Under the pieces are notes generated by a model. The model ran no database searches and was not told where the DNA came from. It saw only the letters and a list, made by a program, of their open reading frames with translations. Source: Crotalaria pallida (taxonomy: Eukaryota; Streptophyta; Magnoliopsida; Fabales; Fabaceae). From it: a DNA stretch of 64,000 bases. Positions 1 to 12,022 of this stretch are shown here, piece by piece. Numbering within the stretch: the stretch's first letter is position 1; each line of letters opens with the position of its first letter. The position numbers were made by a program, and so were the translations under genes. The stretch is from positions 123,625,290 through 123,689,289 of the forward strand of contig CM075649.1 of NCBI GenBank assembly GCA_037953625.1, in the 5' to 3' direction.

Positions 1-44
1 ATTGAGAACACCGTCTGCGAATACTGCTGTTAAAATTAATGTAT

Positions 45-262
45 TGACAACACCGTTTTTAATATGGCGTTGTTGTTACAAATATACTAACAACACCTTT
101 TTCAAACTGCGTTGTTGCAAATAATATACTTACAACCTATTTTTAAAATGACGTTGTTGAAACAAAAACATTGACAACACTCTCTTAAAATGGTATTGTC
201 TTTTGTTTTTTTTTAAATCCTAAATTTTGCTTTTTATTAAAAGTCCATCTTAAAAAGGTGTT
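45..262. repeat. Short imperfect palindromic repeats, CACTA-like
   Basis: Four units lie about 42 bp apart (near 45-77, 87-119, 130-160 and 171-200), with a degenerate half at 240-262. Each starts with caacacc, passes through a T/A-rich middle and ends in ggcgttgttg or a variant, so each unit is an imperfect inverted repeat. Similar short repeats occur in and near the ends of plant CACTA (En/Spm) transposons, so this may be the edge of one extending left of the window. No terminal CACTA motif or transposase is visible, so the family assignment is inference. Confidence 0.5.
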
Positions 263-1330
263 GCCTTTTCTTTTCTTATTTATTTATTTTTTCATATTTT
301 CATTATTTCTTAAATTTAATTAAATGATATTGAAGTAAGATTGTACGCTTGAGACTAAACAATTTATGAAATAAGACAAGTCTGTGTTATTAAAATAAAA
401 AAAAACAGAAAATAATTATAAATATTTTTGCCAAATAATGTAAGTATACTTCTTGTTCAATTTTTGACATCATTCAAAATCATAAACATGAAAAACAAAA
501 TTGCTGATCAAAAGTTATATCTAGCTTCACTTCAATCGAGTACTAGAACCTATAATTATCATACAACTTAATAAAAATATTATCATAGATGTTTGTTCAA
601 CTTGCAAATTGCAATCCTTGATGACAAATCAATCTATTCCTTTTTCCAATTGCACCAATCATAGCAGAACCTACAATTACAACACAAACAAAACAAATCC
701 ATATACATCCTGAAATATTAATGAGACAACCACAAGATTGTTAAAGATTTGTGAAGAGGAAGTCCCAAAGATCTCACCACTAAATAAACTTGAATGAGAA
801 AAAATTAACTTACCAAAATACAACCAACAAATTCGACCATATACGTAACAGACTAAATTGCTTATTTTTTTAATGAACCAAATTGTTCATAATAATACTT
901 GAATTGCTCTATAATTTCCCAGCAATGATTCCACAACCCGTATGAGCATATAATTCAATTGACATGCAGTTTTGGTTCTCCTTGAGTGCCTATGGATTCT
1001 ACTTCGTTGCGCCCACATGTGATCAAGAGTTAATAGTCCTCTCATGAGTAAAAAAAATGATGAATACAGGAAACAAGAGTAATCCAACAACTACCTTGAT
1101 CTTTTTCAATGCTAAGGATTAGGATTAGTTAAACAAAGCAAAGTTTTTGGTCACAGAATTAAACAACCTCCTCTTCTGTCACATATCATGCAACACCCTC
1201 TTTCATAACCCGAGTAATTAAGAAATAAATCATTAAAACAAGTACTACTCAGAAATATTATGGACTTGGTAATGTATTAGAATTTATAGGAAATAAATTT
1301 TTCTTTTCTTTTCCCTTAGAAATTCTAAAG
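263..1330. other. AT-rich stretch without a recognisable gene
   Basis: I see no convincing reading frame, splice-bounded exon, tRNA or terminal repeat here. The only open frame of note, about 67 codons on the minus strand near 887-1090, has no recognisable domain and ordinary AT-rich composition. The stretch may be the body of the transposon suggested by the repeats at 45-262, or unannotated intergenic DNA. Confidence 0.5.
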
Positions 1331-1823
1331 GTCGGGTGTGCAAAATCACAAAACCTCTGGATCTCGGAAAATATCGTACACATTGATTAAACATTGGATT
1401 CGGTGTCCTTTGACATTTATAAAATGTAACTTAGGTATTTATAAAAATAAAGAATGAGATAGCACTCTCTCGATATTAAATACTTAATATAGATTTGTTA
1501 TTGAAACTAATGATGAAGCTATCTCTCGTCAATTTAGAGCATACGTTATTATCCTTTGGAAATAGCACAGCCGAATCTCTTTTGAAATAATATCAGAGTA
1601 AGCGGAAAATCATTGGACTATGATTTATAGATATAAACATAGTATATGTATATATAGACCAGTGATAAAGTGAGTACATAGTCCAAGTAGTCAGAAAACC
1701 GAGTCCAGGATACAAGTCCATAAAACAGAAATATAAAAAGTAGGGATCTATGCTCTAGAGCTCCCAAAAATATGTACAATGTATATAATAACCCAAAAAT
1801 AAAGGCTCCAGAGCTGATCCAGA

Positions 1824-1883
1824 TGTAGCAGTAGCAGTAGTAGTAGTCCAAGTCACCAGAGTAGCATCCATCCATCCATCCAT
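1824..1883. repeat. Two microsatellites
   Basis: A (GTA/GCA)n trinucleotide run occupies about 1824-1847 and a perfect (ATCC)n tetranucleotide run about 1866-1883. Both create repetitive amino-acid runs in the overlapping frames, which explains the short open frames here; they are not evidence of coding. Confidence 0.8.
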
Positions 1884-3204
1884 AGGGTCCACAGCAGGTG
1901 CAGATCGGGTCCAGGATGCACACTACCTATGCTATGCATATACCTAAGAACCACACGGTCCTCCTCGAGGTCTAGTAGCCGGATCGACTGGTACCTCCTT
2001 CTCGCTCTCTCCCTCCTCTTGATCTGGACAACTATAGGAAATGGATTCAGGTCAGAACTTGAGCGATACCAACTGCACCATACAACTCGGCAGCACATCA
2101 GTAATTACAGCAATGCCTAGCTAATTACATAATATGAGCAATCATTGGGTGATGGCCAAGTAGATAGCCAACCCATACAATTTCAAATTAGCACCCATAT
2201 GCAGATATTAGTGGATACCTTAACCATTCCAAATAAGCTATTATTCTCACCTTGATTGCGAACTAGATTCTCTGAGAATCCACGAAACTTCAATTTCCAC
2301 GATCACGTTCGAGAGCGGTACCTTTATTTCCTCAAATTAAACATAACGTATTAATATAAAATTCCAAATAACTTATTCGTTCTTCATCACTTGCTCAAAA
2401 CTTTAAAACTTAAAATAAATTCTTTTGGGGTAAAGCGAAAACACATTTATTTTTATCCAAATCGTCTCGAAGTAAAACGATAACTCAAATACTTTAAAAT
2501 ACATTGAAAATAATAAAAAAATAAATTTTAAAAGCAAATATTGGTTGCTGGTCCGCCTTGGAAAGCACCTTATTCATATCCGAAAACACCGAAAAATTCA
2601 CGTTTTTACTTCCGGCTTTTTCCTAAATCAAATATCACTTAAAAGCTTTATTTTAAACCACTTGAACATATTTTTTAAACTTGAAGAACACACTAAAACA
2701 ATTCTGGACAGCAAAGAATTGTTTTTCAAAATCACTTTAATAAAACCCGAAAACAACGTAAAAGTACTTTTCGCTTCAAATCATTCTTTAGTACAAAACA
2801 AACACTTTAACACTTTAAAATTCAAGCTTTTGAACATGAAATAAAACTAGGACAGCCACCATACATGGTTAACAACTCCAAATAAATCAAAGCAAACAAA
2901 CTTAAAGTCAATTAGTTTTCATAGCTATTTACATACCCGAACATTTTTCAAACTCATAAACGACAAACAACACTTTAATAAATCAATTCACATAGTCACA
3001 TAGCACATAATTTCATTAGGCTCTTAATCAATTAAACATACATACACATACACTAAATCAAGCCACACTCTTAGTAAATTAACTTGGTTATAAACTAAAC
3101 ATTTAAAAATAAGCACAAACACTTAGTTTTTATCTTCACATAGGTCATATACTTCTCAAATGTCAATTAGCATTTAAAAAATAAATTCATATACTCCTAA
3201 TCAT

Positions 3205-4530
3205 TCCTTGGCCGAATTGTGCATCAAGACTAAACAACATTTATAAATTTTTCTAACAATCCCTAAAACATCAAAATAACACTTTTGCAATTAAACTCAA
3301 GCGTATAATCACTTAACCAACACTAAATAACTTATACAACACTTAATCATTCTTAAACAATTTCATTTTCATATTTACCTACTTATACATAAAGAAACCG
3401 AATTGCACTTAGCAAAATAAACCAAGATTACAAGTTTTAAGCACTTTAAACCAACTTAAGCAATTCAAAGTATTAGCATGCAATTTCCTTTCTAAAGAAT
3501 AAAATCACTTAAACATAAACACATGCAAAACCGAAGTAAACCAAAGAAATAAGCCAAACACATATAGTTTTTCTTGCTTCAAACAACTTAATCAACTTCA
3601 AGAACCAACATGCAACTTTATTTTCATGAAACAAAATTCCCTAAGTACATTTACAATGCTTGGCCGAATTAAATCAAGAACAAATGAGCTAAAAATCACA
3701 AATTTATACACTTAATTCAACATGATTCATGGCATGCACTTAAACACAATTTTATTTTCAAAGGATAAAAATCATTTCATCCAAAACACATGCATGGCCG
3801 AATGGATCAAAAGAAAATAAGCTAAAAATTACAAATATAAAAACTTATATCACCTTGATCCAATTCAAGCATTCAAGCAATAATTTTATTTTTCATGAAA
3901 CCAACTAATTTACCCTTTCTTTCTCTTATGGTCGAAACACACACACATATATAAACAAAGGCACAAAAACTTCATCAAACAAAATTATTTATTCTCATTT
4001 CCATGATTAGGCCGAATATACATGCATGCAAGATTAAAAGCTTAACTTTTTACTAAACAAAAATCATTTAGTCATTTTCCCTTTTCTTGGTCGAATGTAT
4101 AACACATACATATATGAGCATACATTTTTTTTAACAAATAAGCACATACACATACTTAGATTATTCACATTCTTGAACAAAAATCATGCACCAAAATTTA
4201 TTAAACACACATGCATATTTCTTAAGCCAAAACCGAATAGCCCTAATAAAACACATCAAGGCAAAAATTTAATTTAAGCATGGATTTTCATATAGAAACC
4301 GAAAATACACTAAACATATGGCAATATCAAGGATCAATTACATGCAAGTAAGAACAAAATCATTTTCCCCAATTTGAAACCCTAACCGTGACATGCAATG
4401 AAAAATCAAGATAATTTTTTGCAAATCAATAATAAATAGCTCATGAACATAACATATCAACTCACAATCAAGCATAAAACACAAATCAAAAATCAAAAAT
4501 TATTTTCAAACACATAGGGACCAAAACCGT
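3205..4530. repeat. Dispersed ggccgaat motif series in LTR-derived sequence
   Basis: The motif tggccgaat or close variants (ggtcgaat, aaccgaat) recurs near 3208, 3661, 3793, 3932, 4011, 4089, 4231 and 4297 in otherwise very AT-rich DNA. Spacing is irregular. The sequence lies on the transcribed side of the putative LTR promoter at 4885-4891, so on the minus strand the motif would be present in the 5' part of the transcript as attcggcc. No function is known to me. Confidence 0.45.
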
Positions 4531-4884
4531 GAGCATCATCAAACATGGTGAATGCTCATTTTTTTGATTTCAAGCTTAAATACATATATTATCAAGTATA
4601 GAAAATCATAAGAAGAAAGAAAAATCCGCATGCAAGAGCTTTTAACCATTGAACAAAAAAATCCCTACTTTGAAGCTCGAAAAAAAAACCGAAAAACAAA
4701 AGAAGAAAAGAAGAAAGAACACAAGCTAGAAGAACATTACAGAACAAAATCAAGCAAGAAAATCAAATCTTCCTCTTCCTTCCTCTCCCTCGTGGTCTCC
4801 TTCCTCTTCTCACTTCTTCTTTCTTTTTTTTTTGTTCTTAAGACATATGAATGTGTTAGAAGGGCTTCATGACATGGGGTGGGG

Positions 4885-4891
4885 ATTTATA
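4885..4891 (-). promoter_or_regulatory. TATA box of a probable LTR promoter
   Basis: On the minus strand the sequence reads CCTATAAATCCCC, a good plant TATA box. It sits in GC-richer flanks, as in typical LTR U3/R junctions, and is followed downstream on the minus strand by a pyrimidine/purine-rich leader. It is the main evidence that 1331-4931 plus 15363-15864 belong to a single minus-strand LTR. Confidence 0.5.
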
Positions 4892-5637
4892 GGCAACTAA
4901 GTTGGGGTTCACCAACTAAAATGGGGGGTTCTGTAACACTCCTTGTATATCATCTTACTTTATAAGATAAGTAAGATGTTTATGAAAACTTGGACTTGTT
5001 ATCGTTGGAAAAAGATCTGAAAATAAGAATTTTCCCTTCCCTTGAAAATTCCTTTTCACAAACACTTGATTAATAATGAGGTTGACTAACAAAATCAGAG
5101 TTTGCGGAAATATAGTAAAATCATCATATTATACCCCCAAAATTTATCAAGTGTAACAAGTCCATTAATACCAAATAAGTATGATTATGAAACTGAATTC
5201 TTCTTATGATACCTTTTTCCAAAATATGTATCATATAAATTCTATTAAAAATAGACATGTTATAGAGCTGGTCACTGGTCCTTTGTCCAAACATCCTTCT
5301 GGTCGGATCCTCGATATCTGCACAACGGTTTTCCAACCCACACTTTCTACACTCTGCATGCACCTAAGAGACATCTCCCTTTACAGATTCTTGTGCAAGC
5401 TAGATGCACGATCAACACCTAATAAGGGCATGGGGGTTAGCTATACATATTCGCATAATCAAATGAGAATAAAACTAACATCCACAAGTCAACATGTAGC
5501 AAATCATGATGCATAATCATATGAGCACACCCGGTTAATCATAATAATTCTTTCAATGCAGGTGGCATGATGCATGATTTCCTTCCACAACTGAGGCCTC
5601 TAAAAGTCCATCTTGGACGTCCATCCAATACACCATT

Positions 5638-6303
5638 GTGTTCCCGGAACACTGACATTCGTTCCCAGAACGTGTAGCAAACCATACTTGGATAAATACG
5701 CATCACTCCCAGAGTGTGCACCACGTTCCCAGAACGTGTAGCAAACCATACTTGGATAAATACGCATCACTCCCAGAGTGTGCACCACGTTCCCAGAACG
5801 CATACGTTCTCAGAACGCATAAAAACCAGGTCCCGGACACTGGCCACATATCTATAATGTGTCATCAAGTAGGTTGCATATCAATGTGTTCCCAGAACAC
5901 TAACATACCTTCCCAGAACGTATATAACCAGGTCCCAGACACTGGCCACATATCTATAATGTGTCATCAAGTAGGTTACAAATTTGGTACTCCCGGAGTA
6001 CCCTCCTCATATTCCCAGAATATGATAAACGTTCCTACCAACCAAACTTCCATTCTATATGAATGCACAATCATCAAGGTTGGTTTTATCTTTAATTTCA
6101 TTATTATACCAATGTGTTCCCAGAACACTAACATACTTTCCCAGAACGTATCGCAAACCATACTTGAAATATAATCAAGCTTCACTCCCAGAGTGTACAT
6201 CACGTTCCCAGAACGTGTCCAAGAAACCATGTCCCAGACAATGGCCACATTCCCAGAATGTGTCATCAAGTAGGTTGCATCAGTTTGGTACTCCTAGAGT
6301 ACA
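5638..6303. repeat. Hairpin array with constant CCCAG loop
   Basis: About 20 short inverted repeats lie in 670 bp, roughly every 30 bp. Each has the form stem-CCCAG-stem or stem-CCCGG-stem. Stems differ but remain self-complementary, for example gtgttCCCGGaacac (5638-5652), cgttCCCAGaacg (5660-5672), cactCCCAGagtg (5704-5716), ggtactCCCGGagtacc, catattCCCAGaatatg and cacattCCCAGaatgtg. Unpaired spacers between hairpins are themselves partly repeated. The array is conserved in the other family-A LTRs (12727-13396 and, inverted, 24228-24900). The role is unknown. Confidence 0.9.
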
Positions 6304-6506
6304 GGGTCATGTTCCTATTAATTCCATTATTATGACTTAGAAAAACACAACTTCTGAATGATATCTTGAGGTATGGCTTTACTCATAAAATTCACCTTTT
6401 AATTTAAATTTAACATATGCTCATAGACCTGGATTGAGAGAATATAATCATTGGTATTAACAACCCTTATTCAAAAACTTAACTTTTATTTTTAAGTTTC
6501 AGGTAC

Positions 6507-7995
6507 TAACCGGTTACATCATCACCTAACCGGTTAGAATTACAGACCTGAATACAAAACCACTGATTTTCAAAGAATCTTTTCTTGAATTCTCTACTCA
6601 ATCCAATAACAAGGTCTTAGCATAACAGAATACCTCAAGTTCAACACATAATATAATTCAAAAGATCTAAGTCATAATCCAATTTCATTTATGCATAATT
6701 TCCTCTTGAAATTATCCTTTGATATTAAGGTATTAACTCATCACCTCCAATCTAAACCGAACAGTGCTCAAACACATAGTTTTAGATTGGTCTTTGTATG
6801 AAATTCTAGCTTAAACTTGAGTACAAATGGTATGGATACTTAGCCAATTTCAGAAATTCATTTTCTTTGAAAATTGACAGTATCTAACCGGTTACAAATT
6901 TCGACTAACCGGTTAGATTAGGCAGAACATACACTGAAAAATGAGGTTTTGCATACCATTTTCTACCATACTCAAATCTAACCAATTTCATTCATAAATA
7001 GAGTTTACATACCTTAATACTAGTGTGTTCAACCACATAAACATATCTATCTTGCATGCATTCAATTTAGATACTCAAATTGCACATAATTGCACATATT
7101 TCACAACTTAATGCATCAATTCACAGAATACCCAAATAAGTCATGAATCCAACATCAATATAGCTTGCATGCATCTAGATAACATTGCTCATAACAATAA
7201 TTGAGCTCAGATTGGCCTCCAAGCCACTTAACCATTTCAACTTATGCCCTTTGAGTCTCTTGGTGACTCATCCTATATTTTACCACAATTTATTCTCATT
7301 CTAGCAAATAGTAAGCTTCCCCCTTTACCTCTAAATTGTGCTTGATCCAAAACATTGCAGAGAGAAAGGCTCCAATATAGATTTCCATTAAATTCACTCT
7401 ATGCTGATAGAGTTGGACAGGGTACCAAAACCAGGGAATTTGACATGCAAAACCGAATTAAGAATTGGGGAAAATGGTCAAATTGAATTCTCTGCAACAT
7501 GCACTAGAGGTAGGAATAGATTTGAAACCAAAAGGGTTCGTGTGCTTACCAAAATCGAGCTTCAAAGTCAGCTCCAGAAACCAAAAGCTGAGGTTTGACA
7601 GCACCAACACCCTTACTTTGCAAGCTTCGTTCTCTTGATTCAGGGACTCTCAACTCACAAACTTTATATCAATACAAAGCCCTTGATGTGAGCTTTGTAA
7701 CCGTGTATCACTCATGTTCTAACTCTCAAAAACGAAGGAGAATCGCACCAGACGAATCAAGAACCCTAAAAACAGAGTTTCAACCCTTCTATCAGAAAAT
7801 CAACCCAAATTCATCAACAATTCGGGTTTTTATAGAGAAATCAGACTTGCATGCAAGGCAACACGCGTTACTCAGCGTGATTTGAGTGGGATTCGTGGCG
7901 ATTTCTGGATTAATTGGGTGATTACTCATCAAAATCCACTAACCCAGATTCTGAGTTCATCGTGTAACCGGTTACAAAGCCCTTCTAACCGGTTA
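6507..7995. repeat. Three pairs of TAACCGGTTA palindromes
   Basis: Perfect 10-bp palindromes occur as pairs: 6507-6516 with 6527-6536, 6885-6894 with 6906-6915, and 7965-7974 with 7986-7995. Start-to-start distances are 20, 21 and 21 bp, about two turns of B-DNA. A further pair with one degenerate member is in the element interior (10342-10351 and 10362-10371). All recur in the second LTR, some with one substitution. Such paired, phased palindromes look like binding sites for a dimeric DNA-binding protein. Confidence 0.85.
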
Positions 7996-8265
7996 CATGC
8001 TGATAAAATTCAAAAATTAATAATTTAATTACTCTTTCTTTAAAAACTCTTTTAATATTGCAATTAGGTCCCAACCCAAGGACTAAATTACAATATTCAC
8101 TTTTTTGTACAAAATAACCATATAAAAATATATCCTATATTTTTATACATAAAAACACATAATGTACAAAAACTAAAACCTTTAAAACTAATATAAATCA
8201 ATTATAAATTAATCGTTATAATTAATTTCTCGGTTATTTGGGAGACGAAAATTAGGGGTGTTACA

Positions 8266-8290
8266 CTACTCCCCCACTTAAAAGGAATTT
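8266..8290 (-). other. Element A polypurine tract
   Basis: Directly inside the left LTR, the minus strand reads ttttaagtgggggagtag immediately before the LTR terminus. This purine-rich run is the expected primer for plus-strand synthesis and fixes the element's orientation. Confidence 0.75.
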
Positions 8291-11200
8291 CGTCTCCGAA
8301 ATTCATCTTCTGAAATTTCCCACTTTTCCAAAATGTTTTTATACTAGAAACTTCATCTTGTTCCCAAAAATTCGTTCTTTAGGGTCCTCCCCCACTTAAA
8401 AGAGTTTCGATATAATCCTTGTATTTTGAAACATTTCAAATAAAACCCTTCAGGAAAAACTTTCCAAACTAAACCACAAGAATTTTTCGTATAAAACTCT
8501 TATTTGAAAGAATTTCTTTTAAAAGAAATACTCTTTTGAATAATACACTTCACATAAATATTTTTCAAACAAAACACTTTCTAATAAACTTTTTGGAAAA
8601 ACTTTTCGGGCTGCGCACTCTGATCTCTCGAGCACGATCAAAGAAACATTTGTACGACTTTATTCCTTAATAGTTTGAGACATTAGGGTGATCAGTCCTA
8701 ATATTCAAACCATTAATAACAAAGTCATCCCTTTCAGATATAATCTTTCGCAAAAAAGATCATACGACAGGTCTTTAAGTTAGATGAACTTAAAGATAGG
8801 GTAATTATCACTATTAGACTTAGTTAGATAGTCAAGTTCTAGAGACATTTCCGTTGGGGAGACAAAAATTTGTCCTATCCCGGTGGTTGTTAAACTCTCT
8901 AGCCATAACTGATCTTTCTATTTCTGTAGTGTCCACAGATATTATCACATCCAACTGTGATAAGGGTTTTGATCACAGAAAGATTGGAGTTGAACTTCCA
9001 ACAAGATATTGATATTCTTAAACGATTAGATTAACGTAATCGAAAACATTTAACTACGTTAACTCAGATCAAAGGAAGAGATAGGCTTGGGTTGTCTACG
9101 TCAGGATCACACTCAACTCTCATCTCAGCCGGTGAATTCTTCTCGTGCTGGATTCGTCCATTCCTTTCTCACCTTTTCCTTCAAGACAATTCGGTGAATA
9201 ATACTCCAGCTTCCTACAATCGGAATTGACTATTCCCTTAGATACATCACAACTAAACTCAAAGTGATGTGCCTCACAGTTTTCACCTTGAGATGGACGA
9301 TTGTTCCCTTACCCATTTCCTCCTTAGTCACTTTTCTTTAGTCGAGGATTCCTTAACCTTGATATTTCCGTAGTTGATATTCTCCTATTTACTTTTCCCC
9401 TTTTTCCTGTTGGGCCTTTATTTCATCAATCTTTCTCTTATTCCAAACTCAGACACTTCTCGCACGAAATTCATGTGCTTTCCCATAGTCCTCATACATG
9501 CTTACCAACATGAGAAATTCCTTATTCCTTGATAGTTGATAGCTGACTTGGGTTCGAACATAATCTATTCTTGAAGTTCATGCCTTTGGATTTCTCATCT
9601 AGGTTGTTCTAAACAATATTTCATAAATCTCTTGCCTTCATAATATATTTTCTAATATCTACAATCCTGACTTTAATTCCGAAGATTAAGTCTCATTCGT
9701 CTCTTTCAACTCCTCATCTTCGGGTTGTAATTCACGAATCCGATTCAGGAATTCGTTGGTGATTGGCAACCTTCCCAATCTAATACTAGAGGGTTCCTCT
9801 TGGGTTACCAGACTTAGGTCTCTGAATTCCTCAATCAGAATATCCCCCTTGACCATCATTGAGTTCACAGAAATAGCCTTTCAGCTCAAATCGTCTGCAA
9901 CTACGTTTGCTATGCCAGGATGATAATGGAGCTCAAAGCCATAATCTTTAAGAAACTCCATCCATCGCTTTTATTTTACATTCAACTCTTCCTCTTCTTA
10001 TTGTCATTCATACTTTCGAACTCCAAACTTGTTCATGAATCACAACCTTCTTATCTTAGTATATATTGACTCTTTTGCATTATCCAGCTCAATTTTCTAC
10101 CTTATCCTGATTGGAGTATCTCCCTAATTTTAACTCTTGATTAGTCCATAAATATTACGATTCAATCCTCTTAAATCATTTTCAATGATGAATCAAGGCA
10201 TTAAGTTATTTTATCACACTAAATCCTTCCTTAAATTTTAGTTAGGTAACTGACATTGAGTTTGGATTGGAGAAAAATGTTTATTGATGCCAAAAGTTAC
10301 TTCACAATTGACTTAAATTTTTATTTTAAACTTTCAGTTTCTAACCGGTTACAAGAAACTCTAGCCGGTTATGAAGTATAGTTTTAGAAATAAAACCAAA
10401 GAACTTTCAAAAACCATTTTCTTTACATCGTCCAATCCAACTCAAAATAGGATTTGATCATAATCTAATACCTTGATTCCAACTGAATTCATCACCGAAA
10501 TGATTTAAATCATAGTCTACTCACAATTTCCATAATTCCTCTTGGACTAATCATATTATGTTGGGGTATAATCCATCACTACCCCACCATAATTAAACAA
10601 CATCCTATCATTCAATACCATCAGTTGATCTTTCCAAGTCAACTTGGTCAAAGGCCATGCGATCTTAAAAATCCTTAAATACTCCGGCGATAGTACCCAG
10701 CCAGCCCCAAGAACTTCTTACTTTAAAGATCGCATGCCCTGCGAACTTAACTTCGCTCAACCAAAACTCATATTTGGTGAGCTTAGCACACAACTACTCC
10801 TCTTGCAGGATTCTCAACACAATCCTGAGATGTTTTTCATGCTCCTCCGGATTCTTAGGATAAACTACAAACGAATCCAAATATAATCTAAAGGTCCAGT
10901 TCTTATAATCCATAAAAGAACAGGTGCATTAGTCAATCCGAACGACATTATTTCCTACTCATAATGTCCGTATCGAGATCAAAAATGCAGTCTTAAGTAT
11001 ATCCCTGCCCCGAATCCTGATTTGGGGTTAATCCAATCGCCAATCAATCTTAGAAAACACTTAGACTCCTTTAACCTGGTCCAACCAATCCTTTTAGCAA
11101 CTTTTCTACGTGTTTCTCCCATTTGACCATTCCCGATGGTACCATATTATAGAGGTAGTAGAGATAGAATCAGTTTCAATAAATAACTTGATTCCAAACT

Positions 11201-11330
11201 CTATCGCTTTATTCAAAGGCAAACCTGACATCATTTCTTGTAATCAAGATTTCTTTGACCCCCTTATTCCTTCACTGCTGCCCAGAAGCAACCACATGGG
11301 TCCATTGGATTCCAAATTCGAAACTTGGGA
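8266..11330 (-). pseudogene. Decayed Ty3/gypsy pol of element A
   Basis: Conceptual minus-strand translation gives scattered but ordered pol fragments broken by stops and frameshifts. RT N-terminal sequence lies near 11100-11250. RT sequence resembling VFSKIDxR continues near 11010-11080, then RT core near 10900-10990. A region near 9870-9920 resembles the RNase H/integrase junction (ANVVAD followed by LS). The extreme C-terminus abuts the polypurine tract. Between the RT N-terminus and core, sequence expected for the substrate-binding segment is missing, so internal deletions have occurred. No continuous frame longer than about 60 codons survives. Family-level identification is good; lineage is inferred. 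Confidence 0.75.
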
Positions 11331-12004
11331 ATCCCGATACAGGGTTTTTCTATCATCATTAATCATGATCACTTGATCTCTCGGCTTCCAAACCGTGCTT
11401 AAGATCAGATGTAATCATGACACAGGTAGATAGACAAAGTCTAATACCTTAATAGAACGATTCAGACATACCTTGGAAACAACTACAAGAAGATTTGTAG
11501 GAGTCTCCACTTTGAGGTAGAAGATTGGGTAAGGCATAGAGCAACTTTGATCACTACCCTTATCCAAAAGGAACAAAAGAAAGGATAGCTTTAGAGTTTA
11601 ACAAACTCGACAAGGTTGATCTTAAAGAAGATAACTGCCCTACACTCGGTCTGAAAAGTTGATTAACTTTAACACGAGTGAGGGTAAACACTCCTCCTCA
11701 GAGTCAAGGACTTAACTACCACTCCTTAAGATTTCCTTATCACTGGTTCTATGAGAACGGAATAAACCAACACTATAGTTTTAGGTTTACCACATGTCTA
11801 AAGAGAAGCATACAACTATCATACTTCTACTTAGACTACATAGAACATTTCTTAATAACAGAATGAGCCACTTATCTAGAGCCATTTCCCATAACCTTAG
11901 CTCTAGTTTGGAAGTATATGAAAGAATACTTCCCAGGAAACATTGCAGATACCGATGACCAGCGTATTGGACCACACACCCAAGGACCAAGAGTCAGGAC
12001 CATT
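11331..12004 (-). other. Element A leader/gag position, no recognisable gag
   Basis: This stretch sits between the primer-binding site and the RT remnant, where leader, gag and protease should be. I cannot recognise a zinc knuckle, gag domain or protease motif in any frame. Gag and protease therefore seem deleted or decayed past recognition by eye. Confidence 0.5.
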
Positions 12005-12016
12005 GCTCTGATACCA
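12005..12016 (-). other. Element A primer-binding site
   Basis: The minus strand reads TGGTATCAGAGC, complementary to the 3' end of plant initiator tRNA-Met, six bases inside the right LTR. This is the standard primer-binding site of many plant LTR retrotransposons and shows that the right LTR is the 5' LTR. Confidence 0.9.
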
Positions 12017-12022
12017 TAAAAA

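Larger units (their letters stand above)
1331..4931 (-). mobile_element. LTR-derived sequence, probable inner part of element B's 3' LTR
   Basis: No host gene is visible. The sequence reads into the family-A insertion at 4931 and resumes at 15363, where it soon becomes clear LTR of element B. A TATA box on the minus strand (4885-4891) lies where a long Ty3/gypsy LTR promoter would, followed downstream by CT/GA-rich leader sequence. The 1590-1620 segment (cagagtaagcggaaa) resembles the cagagtttgcggaaa segment in the family-A LTRs (near 5095 and 12187), which suggests shared LTR architecture. If this is one LTR, its uninterrupted length is about 4.1 kb. The outer boundary near 1331 is a guess, and B's right LTR does not align to this stretch, so the assignment is tentative. 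Confidence 0.4.
4932..8265 (-). repeat. Element A left LTR (3' LTR)
   Basis: This 3334-bp repeat matches 12023-15357 base for base over long stretches, with scattered substitutions. It includes the hairpin array at 5638-6303, three pairs of TAACCGGTTA palindromes, and a 64-bp tandem duplication near 5676-5803 that contains two of the hairpins. Several open frames of 60-150 codons appear on both strands in both LTR copies; they overlap one another, have no domains and follow the palindromic repeats, so I do not call them genes. A third copy of this LTR is A' at 16360-25605, inverted. Confidence 0.93.

Noticed and set aside
2545..2844. 99-codon frame in AT-rich LTR-derived sequence
   Set aside because: Lys/Phe/Leu/Asn-rich, composition-driven; no domain and no flanking signals.
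5181..5516. 111-codon frame in element A's left LTR, repeated at 12272-12607
   Set aside because: It is in both LTRs and overlaps an opposite-strand frame of similar length; no domain, no leader. It reflects low stop density in the LTR.
5660..6300. Heat-shock elements (TTCNNGAA)
   Set aside because: The spacing is TTCCCAGAA, with three bases between half-sites instead of two, and many units lack the half-sites.
5638..6303. CRISPR-like repeat array
   Set aside because: The repeated unit is a short palindrome with varying stem rather than a constant repeat and unique spacers, and the sequence is a plant LTR.
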